From assembly GCF_014656195.1 (NCBI RefSeq), contig NZ_BNBY01000021.1, positions 62,001 through 126,000 of the forward strand: a stretch of 64,000 bases of DNA, given 5' to 3'. Numbering within the stretch: the first letter of the stretch is position 1; each line of letters opens with the position of its first letter. Source of the stretch: Kitasatospora xanthocidica. GTDB lineage: Bacteria; Actinomycetota; Actinomycetes; Streptomycetales; Streptomycetaceae. Positions 9,701 through 16,913 of the stretch are shown one piece after another. The position numbers were made by a program, and so were the translations under genes. Below the pieces are notes generated by a model. The model saw only the letters and a program-made list of their open reading frames with translations, searched no databases and was not told where the DNA came from.

Positions 9701-12700
9701 TGGGTGCCGCCGCCGGAGAACACCAGGGCCACCCGGCGGTCGGTGCTGCCGGAGAGCGTGCCGGTGACCACGTCGGGGTGCGGCTGCCCGGCGGCGACCC
9801 GGGCGAGTCCGTCCAGCACGTCCTGGCGGTTGCGGGCGAGCAGCGCGATCCGGTGGTGGTGGTGGGTGCGACGGGTGGCGAGGGTGTAGGCGAGGTCGGA
9901 GACCCGCAGGCCCGGGTCGCGTTCGAGGTGGTTGGAGAGTTCGCGGCAGGTGTCGGTGAGCGCGTCCGCGGTGCGGGCCGTGACGGGGACGAGCTGGACC
10001 GGCTCGTCGGCCGCCACCTCGCCGCGGCTCGGGGCGACGTGCCGGCCGCGGTCGCCGGCCAGGAACGGGTGGGCCGCGACGGGGTGCCCGGCGGCGTACA
10101 GGGCGCCGAGCGAGCCGAGCAGGGTCGCGGCCTCGTCGGCGCCGCGGCGCAGCGAGGGCAGGGTGGCGGCGGTGAGGATCTCGGACGCCGACTTGAGCAG
10201 CAGGGGGTGCGGGCTGAGCTCGATCACCGCGTCGACGTCGTGGTCGCGCAGGGTGGTGAGCGCGTCGACCACCCGGATCTCCCGGCGCAGGTTGTCCGCC
10301 CAGTAGTCCGGTCCGAGTTCGGCGCCGTCGACGAGCGCGCCGGTGACCGTCGAGATCATCGGGACGCGGGTGGTCCGGGGTGCGATGCCGTCGAGTTCGA
10401 GCTTCAGCGGGGCGAGGACGTGGTCGACCAGCGGGGAGTGCGGGGCGTGGCCCATCCGCACCCGGTGGCTGGTGACGCCCGCCTCGGTGAGCCGGTGGAC
10501 GAGGTCGTCGATCTCCTGCGGAGTGCCGGTGACCAGGGTGGAGTTCAGGCCGTTGTGGCCGGAGACGGTGAGCCCGCCGGTCAGGTGCGGCTCGACCCCG
10601 GCCGCGGGGGTCATCACCACGATGCCCTCGCCGCGCCCCACGGCGAGTTGCTGGAGCAGCCTCCCGTGGTGGGCGGCCAGCCGGGAGGCGTCGGCGAAGT
10701 CGAGCGCGCCCGCGATGTGGGCGGCGGCGAACTCGCCCACGCTCTGCCCGACGACGACGTCCGGCTCCACCCCCAGTGAGCGCCAGGCGTCGGCCAGCGC
10801 GACCTGGAGGGAGAACAGCAGCGGCTGGAAGACGTCCATGTCGTCGAGGCGGCCGTCGGGGGAGAGCAGCTGGTCGACCGGGGAGAAGCCGAGCAGTTCG
10901 CGCATCCGCCGGTCGGAGCGCAGCAGGGACCGGCGGAACACCGGCAGGCCGGCGAGCAGCTGCCGCCCCATGCCCGCCCACTGCGAGCCGTTGCCCGAGA
11001 ACAGGAACGCCACCCGCGGCCGGCGGCCGGTCTTCTCCCCGACGCTCAGCCCGGCGGCCGCCGTACCGCTGCCGAAGGCGTCGAGCTGGGCCCTGAGTTC
11101 GGCCATGTCGCGGGCGGTGGCCGCGAGGCGGAACGTTTCATCGCCGGGGCTACGGCCGCAGAGCGCGCGCAGGTCGGTCTCGTTCCGCAGCGCCAGCGCC
11201 CGCTCCGCCAGCTCCTCCCGGGAGTCCGCGGCCAGCAGCAGGAGCGAACTCTCCGGGCGCGGCAGTTCCTCGACCGCGACGTGGCAGATCGCGCCGCCGA
11301 ACCCGAAGGAGCTCACCCCGCCCCGGCGGGCGTCCGAGTGCCGCGGCCACGGCGTCAGCCGGTCCTGGACGGTGAGGCCGTACTCGTCGAACAGGATCTG
11401 CGGGTTCGGCGCGCTGTAGTGCAGGCTCGGCGGCAGCACGCCGTTGCGCACCGACATCGCCAGCTTGACCAGGCCGACGATGCCGGCCGCCGCCTCCAGG
11501 TGCCCGACGTTGGACTTCACCGAGCCGAGCCGCAGCGGCTCCGCCCGGTCGCCGCCCAGCACCGCGCCGATCGCGTTGGCCTCGATCGGGTCGCCGAGCG
11601 GCGTCGCGGACCCGTGGCACTCGACGTAGTCCACCAGGTGCGGGGCGATGCCCGCCCGCCGGTACGCGGTGCGGAGCATCTTCTCCTGCGCCTGCGGGTT
11701 CGGCGCCGTCATCCCGTTGCTCAAACCGTCGTTGTTGGAGGAACTGCCCTTGATCAGGCAGTACACCGGCAGATCGCGCTCCAGCGCCACGCTCAGCGGC
11801 GCGAGCACCACCACGCCGGCGCCCTCGCCGCGGACGTAGCCGTTCGCCCGGGCGTCGAAGGACTTGCAGCGGCCGTCCGGGGCGAGCGCGCCCATCTGCT
11901 CCATGGCGGTGTAGTAGTCGGAGACGAAGCTCAGGTTCACGCCACCGGCCAGCACCAACTCGCTCTCGCCCAGCCAGATCGACTGGCACCCCACGTGCAC
12001 CGAGACCAGCGAACCTGCACACGCCGCGTCGATGGCCATGCTCGGGCCCTGCAGACCCAGGACGTAGGAGACCCGGTTGGCGATGATGCCGTCGTGCATG
12101 CCGGTGGCGGTGTGCGGGGTGATCCCGCTGTCCGGCCCGCGGTAGTGCGCCAGCGCGGCGTAGTCACCCCAACAGGAGGCCATGAACACGCCGGTGTCGC
12201 TGCCGACCAGACTGTGCGGCGCGACCCCCGCGTCCTCCAGCGCCTCCCAGGCCAGCTCCAGGATCAGCCGCTGCTGCGGATCCATCTGGACGGCCTCCCG
12301 GGGCGAGATGCCGAAGAACAGCGGATCGAACCGGTCGATGCCGTCGATGAACCCGCCCCAGCGCACCCGGTCGTTCAGCAGCGCTCTTCGCCCGGCCGGC
12401 ACCGGCCCGACGGCGTCGCCGCCCTCGACCAGCAGCCGCCAGAACGAGGACGGGTCCGGCCCGCCGGGGAAGCGGCAGCCGATGCCCACGATCGCGACGG
12501 GCTCGCGCGCGGACGCCCGGCGCTCCAGGCCCGGATCGGGCTCCTCGGCCCCCGGGCCGTCGACCAGCGCACGGGCCAGCCCGTCGACGGTCGGGTACTG
12601 CCACATCCAGGTGGCCGGGACCTGCCGCCCGAGTAACTCGGACAGCGAGGCCGCGAGGGCCACCGCCTTCGCCGAGTCCAGCCCGTACCGGTGCATCGGG

Positions 12701-12807
12701 GCCCAGCGGTCCAGGGTGTTCGCGGGAATGCCCAACAGTTCGGTGGCGCGCGAAAGCAGGAAATCCGTGACGGTGGGCAGGTCTCGCGCTGCGCGTTCTC
12801 GAGGCAT
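6778..12807 (-). CDS. PKS with ACP-KS-AT-AT-ACP-C architecture (SalA-like)
   Basis: A 2009-residue protein. ACP1 carries Ser45 (GLDSAK). KS (about 102-515) has Cys263 in DAACAGS, His398 in ECHGSAT and His436 in KSNVGH, so it is complete although ACAGS replaces ACSSS. AT1 (about 598-895) has Ser689 in GQSVGE (Gln where GHS is usual) and HAPH at the specificity motif. AT2 (about 1025-1320) has Ser1118 in GHSLGE and RPVH at the same motif. ACP2 has Ser1442 (GLDSML). After a Pro/Ala linker, a condensation domain (about 1560-2000) has HHIASDA (His1690, His1691, Asp1695). There is no KR, DH, ER or TE. It would make one chain extension and pass a beta-oxo-acyl group to the aminoacyl-PCP of the next gene. 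The ATG at 12807 follows GAGGGAG; longer upstream frames lack family similarity. Confidence 0.92.
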   Translation of the reverse strand: MPRERAARDLPTVTDFLLSRATELLGIPANTLDRWAPMHRYGLDSAKAVALAASLSELLGRQVPATWMWQYPTVDGLARALVDGPGAEEPDPGLERRASAREPVAIVGIGCRFPGGPDPSSFWRLLVEGGDAVGPVPAGRRALLNDRVRWGGFIDGIDRFDPLFFGISPREAVQMDPQQRLILELAWEALEDAGVAPHSLVGSDTGVFMASCWGDYAALAHYRGPDSGITPHTATGMHDGIIANRVSYVLGLQGPSMAIDAACAGSLVSVHVGCQSIWLGESELVLAGGVNLSFVSDYYTAMEQMGALAPDGRCKSFDARANGYVRGEGAGVVVLAPLSVALERDLPVYCLIKGSSSNNDGLSNGMTAPNPQAQEKMLRTAYRRAGIAPHLVDYVECHGSATPLGDPIEANAIGAVLGGDRAEPLRLGSVKSNVGHLEAAAGIVGLVKLAMSVRNGVLPPSLHYSAPNPQILFDEYGLTVQDRLTPWPRHSDARRGGVSSFGFGGAICHVAVEELPRPESSLLLLAADSREELAERALALRNETDLRALCGRSPGDETFRLAATARDMAELRAQLDAFGSGTAAAGLSVGEKTGRRPRVAFLFSGNGSQWAGMGRQLLAGLPVFRRSLLRSDRRMRELLGFSPVDQLLSPDGRLDDMDVFQPLLFSLQVALADAWRSLGVEPDVVVGQSVGEFAAAHIAGALDFADASRLAAHHGRLLQQLAVGRGEGIVVMTPAAGVEPHLTGGLTVSGHNGLNSTLVTGTPQEIDDLVHRLTEAGVTSHRVRMGHAPHSPLVDHVLAPLKLELDGIAPRTTRVPMISTVTGALVDGAELGPDYWADNLRREIRVVDALTTLRDHDVDAVIELSPHPLLLKSASEILTAATLPSLRRGADEAATLLGSLGALYAAGHPVAAHPFLAGDRGRHVAPSRGEVAADEPVQLVPVTARTADALTDTCRELSNHLERDPGLRVSDLAYTLATRRTHHHHRIALLARNRQDVLDGLARVAAGQPHPDVVTGTLSGSTDRRVALVFSGGGTQWVGMGRELLSSHAGFRTWMTACDEAVRAAGGCSVLDQLAAPTEEARYEEMDVQQPVLFALQVSLAKVWLELGIRPAAVVGHSLGEVAAACVAGTLSLEDAARVVVARSHLLEREAAAGAMISVDLPEAELLPRLAPYAAHAAVAVVNSPTSAAVSGSPEAVDALEADLRRDGVPTRRIRVERPVHSPGMDPLLQPLRERVDGITPLAPGLDFHSTALADTVNPVTDVEYWVHNLRNQVRFAETIGALVDRGVDTFIEIGPHETLRGAVEEIALSRGTEVHAVNSLRRSESDLRCLLRAAASLYVRGVPLTFDPLFTDDAEVVETPLVQWQKDRYWIDTEPGRAPAPTAAPTVDAAPVARAVAQTVAQPVEDRPVADVVLAELADALGVPVSRFDPNASLLDFGLDSMLAIRLVNRLQALFGHRVSPVVFLDGRSISEVVGHVVGLTGGPAPAAQAPAPAPQAPTPAPAPMPEPDRPLLDGLDSLAELSELDAEELVEELEARGLLEPSDAPAPERLRADDLGLTLAPASHGQASLWFMQMVAPDAVPYNFMVAARIRKAVDEQALERAVRAVLARHPALRTLFVEAGGRPYQVVLDEPVYEFLVVDGAGLDEEQAREELARHGHRPLDLDDGPLVRIVLLTRGPADHYLLVLVHHIASDAASADVMIRELQEHYEGSVPAGRGPAAPYTEFVAWERQWLAGPAAEAALDWWSRKLADPPAHLDLSAKERPPGVTYEGRDLAFRWSAEETRLLREFAVREGVSTSTVVLAGFFATLNRAAGTEDSVLATAIAQRAEPGWESAVGYYLNTVLVRANPTGDRGFRELLREVHAFSLGLLEHMNYPLDLLASQLKPPRAEGRSPWFDVVVNWLSSDAFPRSVKLFHGVGDTIAPDGALPLEPLQVRRHLAKFDLEISMADIDGRVAGHVQFKPSYLERRTVTALLALFRTVLFDSIARPDLALGAIAPSGLPQETDQ

Positions 12808-13661
12808 GGCGACTCCCTCAGCGGGGCGGATGGAATGGAGGGTGAAAGGAATGGAGGGCGACGGGAACGACGGGGCGTTCGAGGGCCCGAGGCGGCAGCC
12901 GCACGGTTCAGCGCCGTTCCGCGGTGCCCGGGTGGCGTCCGGAGGGTGCCCGGCGTGAATCGGGCCTCCGGTGACGCGCACGGTCGTCGGGAATCGGACC
13001 GTCGTCGTGAATCGGACGGTCGGACTCGGGTCGGGGAATTCCGTCGGGGGGCGAGCCGCCGTCAAGTCGTCCTGACTCAGGGGAAAATCTCCCCGTGCGT
13101 GCGTCGATCACGGGATCACGCGTCGCGTGGAATCCTCACCTGCGCGGCCACTGCCGGCGAAAGCCGAGGTCCATGGGGTCAAGAGTGACGATGATGTGGA
13201 TTGGTGGGGGACCGGATCGCGTACTGACCCGACCGGCGGGCATCAGCGTGCCACCGGGGGAATGGCGAAACAAGGGTAATTCGAGCAGTGGTCCGGGCAG
13301 TGGCGGAATCCGATCTCCCCGGTGTCCGATTCGATCTCCTCAGGAGCGGTAAACGCGCAGTAATTTGGATGTCCTGGCCGAAATCAGGCACCCGGCCCCA
13401 CGGCCGTCCCCGCAATCCGTCCACGAGATGAACTCCGTTTCCACCGGCCCCCCCTTGTGCCGCTCACTGCGACGAGCCGGAGGAATCGACCGGAGCCGAA
13501 CCACCCGGCGCCATATCCGGAACGGCGGGGTAGACAGCGGATGAGTGATCAATGCAAGCTGACCGCATGGCAGTTGAGACTCTTGACGCGTCGTCGGCAG
13601 GCACCGACGGCCCCTTAGCCGGATGTGACCTCGCCGTACGTGACCTCGCCGGCAGGCCCGC
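12808..13661. promoter_or_regulatory. Divergent promoter region of the beta-lactone operon and MFS exporter
   Basis: A gene-free stretch of about 850 bases between the divergent PKS and exporter genes. It is less GC-biased than its surroundings and its open frames show no family features. It must hold both promoters. The only clear structure I see is the 18-bp tandem repeat listed separately. No certain -35/-10 pair can be called by eye. Confidence 0.5.
12983..13018. repeat. 18-bp tandem repeat in the operon promoter region
   Basis: Two adjacent copies, 12983-13000 and 13001-13018, share GTCGTCG then GAATCGGAC, with mismatches only at positions 8 and 18. It lies about 175 bp upstream of the PKS start. 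Tandem direct repeats in this position could bind a SARP-type or other pathway activator; no regulator gene is adjacent. Confidence 0.55.
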
Positions 13662-15092
13662 ATGACCGACACCACGGGCACCACGGGCACCGCAGGTGGT
13701 GCCGACAGCAACGACACCGCGGACAGCAACGACAGGGCCGGTGGGCCGGTGCGCCGGCCGGGACTGGCCCTCGGCGTGCTCGCCGGGGCGCTCGCGCTGG
13801 ACGTCAGCGGCCTCGGCGTGCTCAACGCCGCCCTGCCGTCGATCGGCACCCGCTTCGACCTCGGCGACACCACCCTCCAGTGGGTCATGACCGCCTACGC
13901 CGTCACCTTCGCCGGCTTCCTGCTGGTGGGCGGCCGGCTGGCCGACGTGCTCGGCCGGCGGCGGGTGTTCGAGGTCGGCGTCGCGCTGTTCACCGCCTCC
14001 GCGCTGGTCGGAGCGGCCGCCCCGGACACCGCGGTGCTGCTGGGCGCCCGCGCCGTCCAGGGCATCGGCGCCGCCCTGTCCGGCCCGGCCGCGCTGGCCC
14101 TGCTCACCGAGACCTTTCCGGCGGGCCCGGCGCGCAACCGGGCGTTCGGCGTGTACGCGGCCGTCGGCGCGGCGAGCTTCAGCGGCGGGGTGATGCTCGG
14201 CGGCGTCCTCACCCAGTTCCTCGGCTGGCGCTCGGTGCTCTGGTTCTCGGTGCTGCTCGGACTCGCCGTCCTGGCCGCGACCCGCGCCGGACTGCCCGGC
14301 GGCACCGGCCACAGCGGCCGGCTGGACCTGCCCGGCGCGATCACCGGCACCCTCGGCCTCACCCTGCTCGTCGTCGGCGTCAGCACCGACGGCGCCTCCG
14401 CCTGGGCCGTCCTCGCCGCCGCGGCCGTCCTGCTGGTGCTGTTCGTCGTACGGGAGCACCGCACCGCCGACCCGGTGCTCCCGCTCGGCCTGTTCCGGAT
14501 CGCCTCGGTGCGGGCGGCGAGCCTGGCGGCCTTCCTCCAGTACACGGCGTCGGTCGGGATGCTGTTCTTCGCGCCGCTCTACCTGCAGGGGATGCTGGAC
14601 TACTCGCCCTTCGCGTCCGGCCTCGCCCTGGTGCCGATGTCCCTGGCGGTGTTCCTCACCGCCAACTTCGCCACCGGTCGGCTCCTCGCCAAACACGCCC
14701 CGCGCACCCTGATGGCCGTCGGCCTCGTCCTGATCGGCGTCGGCACCGCCCTGTGGGTCGGCACCCCGAACGACGGCGGCTACGTGCAGCACGTCCTGCC
14801 CGGCCTGGTGCTCAGCGGCATCGGCCAGGGGCTCAACTTCCCCTCCATGACCTCGGCCGGCCTCACCGGCGTCCCGGAGCGACAGCACGCCGTGGCGGGC
14901 GCGGTCAACGTGGTCACCCAGCAGATCGGCGCCAGCGCGGGAGTGGCGGTGATGGTCCTCGTCGCCGAGACCGACGACGACCACCTCAGCGGCTACCACC
15001 TCGCCTACCTCACCGCCGCCGTCGCCTGCGTCCTCGGCGCCGCCCTCATCGCCCTGCGCCGCGAGCCCCGGCCGGTCCCCGCCGCGGACTGA
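13662..15092 (+). CDS. MFS multidrug exporter, DHA2 (EmrB/QacA) type
   Basis: A 476-residue integral membrane protein. A hydrophilic Thr/Gly/Asp-rich N-terminus (about 30 residues, with an ADSND repeat) precedes a first helix carrying LALDVSGLGVLNAALPSIG, the usual D1 region of drug:proton antiporters. GGRLADVLGRRR is the loop 2-3 motif A, and LGGVLTQFLGWRSVLWF is in the motif C region. Length and hydrophobicity fit 14 helices. It is transcribed divergently from the PKS operon, which suggests export of the product and self-protection; this is inference from position. Two other DHA2 exporters (60419 and 62982) lie at the far end of the window and are closer to each other than to this one. Confidence 0.88.
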   Translation: MTDTTGTTGTAGGADSNDTADSNDRAGGPVRRPGLALGVLAGALALDVSGLGVLNAALPSIGTRFDLGDTTLQWVMTAYAVTFAGFLLVGGRLADVLGRRRVFEVGVALFTASALVGAAAPDTAVLLGARAVQGIGAALSGPAALALLTETFPAGPARNRAFGVYAAVGAASFSGGVMLGGVLTQFLGWRSVLWFSVLLGLAVLAATRAGLPGGTGHSGRLDLPGAITGTLGLTLLVVGVSTDGASAWAVLAAAAVLLVLFVVREHRTADPVLPLGLFRIASVRAASLAAFLQYTASVGMLFFAPLYLQGMLDYSPFASGLALVPMSLAVFLTANFATGRLLAKHAPRTLMAVGLVLIGVGTALWVGTPNDGGYVQHVLPGLVLSGIGQGLNFPSMTSAGLTGVPERQHAVAGAVNVVTQQIGASAGVAVMVLVAETDDDHLSGYHLAYLTAAVACVLGAALIALRREPRPVPAAD

Positions 15093-15093
15093 C

Positions 15094-15149
15094 CGGTCCA
15101 GCGGTCCAGCGGTCCAGCGGTCCACCGGTCCACCGGTCCACCGGCTCAC
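15094..15149. repeat. Seven tandem 8-bp repeats
   Basis: Seven head-to-tail 8-mers: three CGGTCCAG, three CGGTCCAC and one degenerate CGGCTCAC. They begin two bases after the exporter stop codon and lie between convergent genes. Slippage expansion is the simplest origin. Confidence 0.85.
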
Positions 15150-15182
15150 CGTCGACGGCGACCCGGAACAGGACGGCGAAAG

Positions 15183-15230
15183 CGGACCGCCCGGTGGCCG
15201 GCTCGGCTGAGCGGGCGACCGGGCGGTCCG
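15183..15230. terminator. Convergent terminator between MFS and NCS1 genes
   Basis: A perfect 13-bp stem (15183-15195 with 15218-15230). The 22-nt interior can form a small second hairpin (GCTC/GAGC). It serves the ends of both convergent genes. Confidence 0.75.
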
Positions 15231-15245
15231 GGGTGGCGGGGGCGG

Positions 15246-16724
15246 TCAGACGGTGACCCGTTCGGCGCGCTCCGCCGGCTGCTCGGCGGTGGCGGAAGCG
15301 GCGGCGGGGGTGTTCTCCTGCGGCGCGGGGAGCACGGCCATGATCACGCCGGAGATCACGATGGTCGCCGCCCAGGCGAGCCCGTACCGGCCGACGGGGG
15401 TGTCGGAGAGCGGGCCGGCGAACCAGTCGCACGTGGTGAAGGCGAGCCCCATCACCAGGGCCAGCACCCAGGACACCATCGCCTGCCAGCAGAAGCCGCC
15501 CACGTACCAGTACCGGCTGTTCCTGGTGGTGTCCATCAGCGCGTCGGCGTCGTAGCGCACCGCACGCGACCGGCGGCGGAACATGTCGACCGCGTAGACG
15601 CCGATCCAGGCCGAGAAGGAGACCGCGAGCAGGATCAGGAAGGTGATGAAGGAGCCCAGGAAGCTCTTGGCGACCAGCATCAGCAGCAGGCCGCCGACCA
15701 GCGAGATCACGGCGTTGATGCTGACGGCCATGGCGCGCGGCAGCCGGACGCCCATGGTCTGCGCGGTGAAGCCGGCCGAGTACATCGAGAGGCTGTTGAT
15801 CAGCAGCATGCCCACGATCGCGGTCAGCAGGTAGGGCACGGCCAGCCAGGTCGGCAGCAGGTCGCCGAGGAAGGAGACCGGGTCGGCGGCCTCCGCCAGC
15901 CCGGGCGAGGCCACCGCCATCACGGCGCCCATCAGCACCATCGGCACCATCACCAGGCCGGCCCCGGAGACCGTCACGCCGACGATCTTCCGGCCGGAGG
16001 CGGCGTGCGGCAGGTAGCGGGCGAAGTCCGGGCCGGTGGGGACCCAGCTGATGCCGCCGGCGGCGATGGTCCCGACCCCGGCGACCATCATCGCCGTGGT
16101 GCCCGCGGGCTTGGAGAAGACCTCGTTCCAGTGGATGGTCGCGATCAGGTAGCCCAGCACCAGGACGCTGAAGACGCCGAAGAGGTACGTCGACCAGGTG
16201 TTGCAGACGTTCAGCGCCTTCCGGCCCATCCCGGAGACCAGGAAGGTGCAGGCGACGAAGGCGAAGAGCGTGATCACGATCAGGACGGTGTTGCTCTTGA
16301 CGCCGAACATCAGGTCGAGGACGGTCAGCACGGCGTAGGCGCCGGTGACGGCGTTGATCGTCTCCCAGCCGAACCGGGCGATCCAGAGGATCGCGCCGGG
16401 GAAGAGGTTCCCGCGCACCCCGAAGGTGGCCCGGGACAGGGTCGCGCCCGGCGCCCCGCCCCACTTCCCGGAGACCGACAGCACGCCGACCATGCCGAAC
16501 GACACGAGCGCGGCGCAGGCGGCGACGACCAGGACCTGCCAGAAGTTCAGCCGGTTGAACACCACCAGGGCGGCACCCATGGTGAGCAGCAGCACGCTGA
16601 TGTTCGCCGCGACCCAGGTCGGGAAGAGCTCGCGGACTCTGCCCCGGCGCTCGTGGTCGGGGACGGGTTCGATACCGCGGGTCTCTATCGCGCTGCCGGT
16701 GTCGACGGCGGACGGGTTGTCCAT
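15246..16724 (-). CDS. NCS1-family cytosine/purine/hydantoin permease
   Basis: A 492-residue inner-membrane symporter. A hydrophilic N-terminus with IEPVPDHERRGR leads into the first helix region LFPTWVAANISVLLLTMGA, and GKWGGAPGATLSRATFGVRGN is the conserved NCS1 loop after helix 2. Twelve hydrophobic segments fit the family, as does the length. NCS1 proteins use Na+ or H+ to import cytosine, purines, hydantoins or related bases. No catabolic partner such as cytosine deaminase or hydantoinase is adjacent, so the substrate is open. The short acidic C-terminus is unremarkable. It is monocistronic: it converges with the MFS gene and is followed upstream by about 190 bp before the peroxidase gene. 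Confidence 0.88.
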   Translation of the reverse strand: MDNPSAVDTGSAIETRGIEPVPDHERRGRVRELFPTWVAANISVLLLTMGAALVVFNRLNFWQVLVVAACAALVSFGMVGVLSVSGKWGGAPGATLSRATFGVRGNLFPGAILWIARFGWETINAVTGAYAVLTVLDLMFGVKSNTVLIVITLFAFVACTFLVSGMGRKALNVCNTWSTYLFGVFSVLVLGYLIATIHWNEVFSKPAGTTAMMVAGVGTIAAGGISWVPTGPDFARYLPHAASGRKIVGVTVSGAGLVMVPMVLMGAVMAVASPGLAEAADPVSFLGDLLPTWLAVPYLLTAIVGMLLINSLSMYSAGFTAQTMGVRLPRAMAVSINAVISLVGGLLLMLVAKSFLGSFITFLILLAVSFSAWIGVYAVDMFRRRSRAVRYDADALMDTTRNSRYWYVGGFCWQAMVSWVLALVMGLAFTTCDWFAGPLSDTPVGRYGLAWAATIVISGVIMAVLPAPQENTPAAASATAEQPAERAERVTV

Positions 16725-16913
16725 GAGGGTGGCTCCGGGCGTGTGAAGCGGGAGATAAATCGGGCAAATGGAACATCTATGGAACTCTTCGCGCGTAGCG
16801 CGGAAGTTGAGTCATCCTACTTGTTCCTGATGTGCCCGATTGATGCGCCCGCTCGCCCGCCCCGTGATCCGGCACCGCTCGCCCGTACCGCCGTCCGGCC
16901 CCGCCGTGCCGGG

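Noticed and set aside
1734..12807. A proteasome beta-subunit resistance gene in the beta-lactone operon
   Set aside because: Looked for because salinosporamide clusters carry one; no protein with the N-terminal Thr protease motif is present in the window.
13095..13352. Possible small gene in the divergent promoter region (85 codons, plus strand)
   Set aside because: No ribosome-binding site, no recognisable motif, and coding bias is weak; it lies where promoters are expected.
312..15149. Long open frames opposite or out of frame with the main genes (for example 7247-10981 minus, 6928-10779 plus, 13464-15149 minus)
   Set aside because: They are typical shadows in very GC-rich DNA: compositions dominated by Arg, Ala, Gly and Pro, no family motifs, and full overlap with genes that carry clear catalytic motifs.
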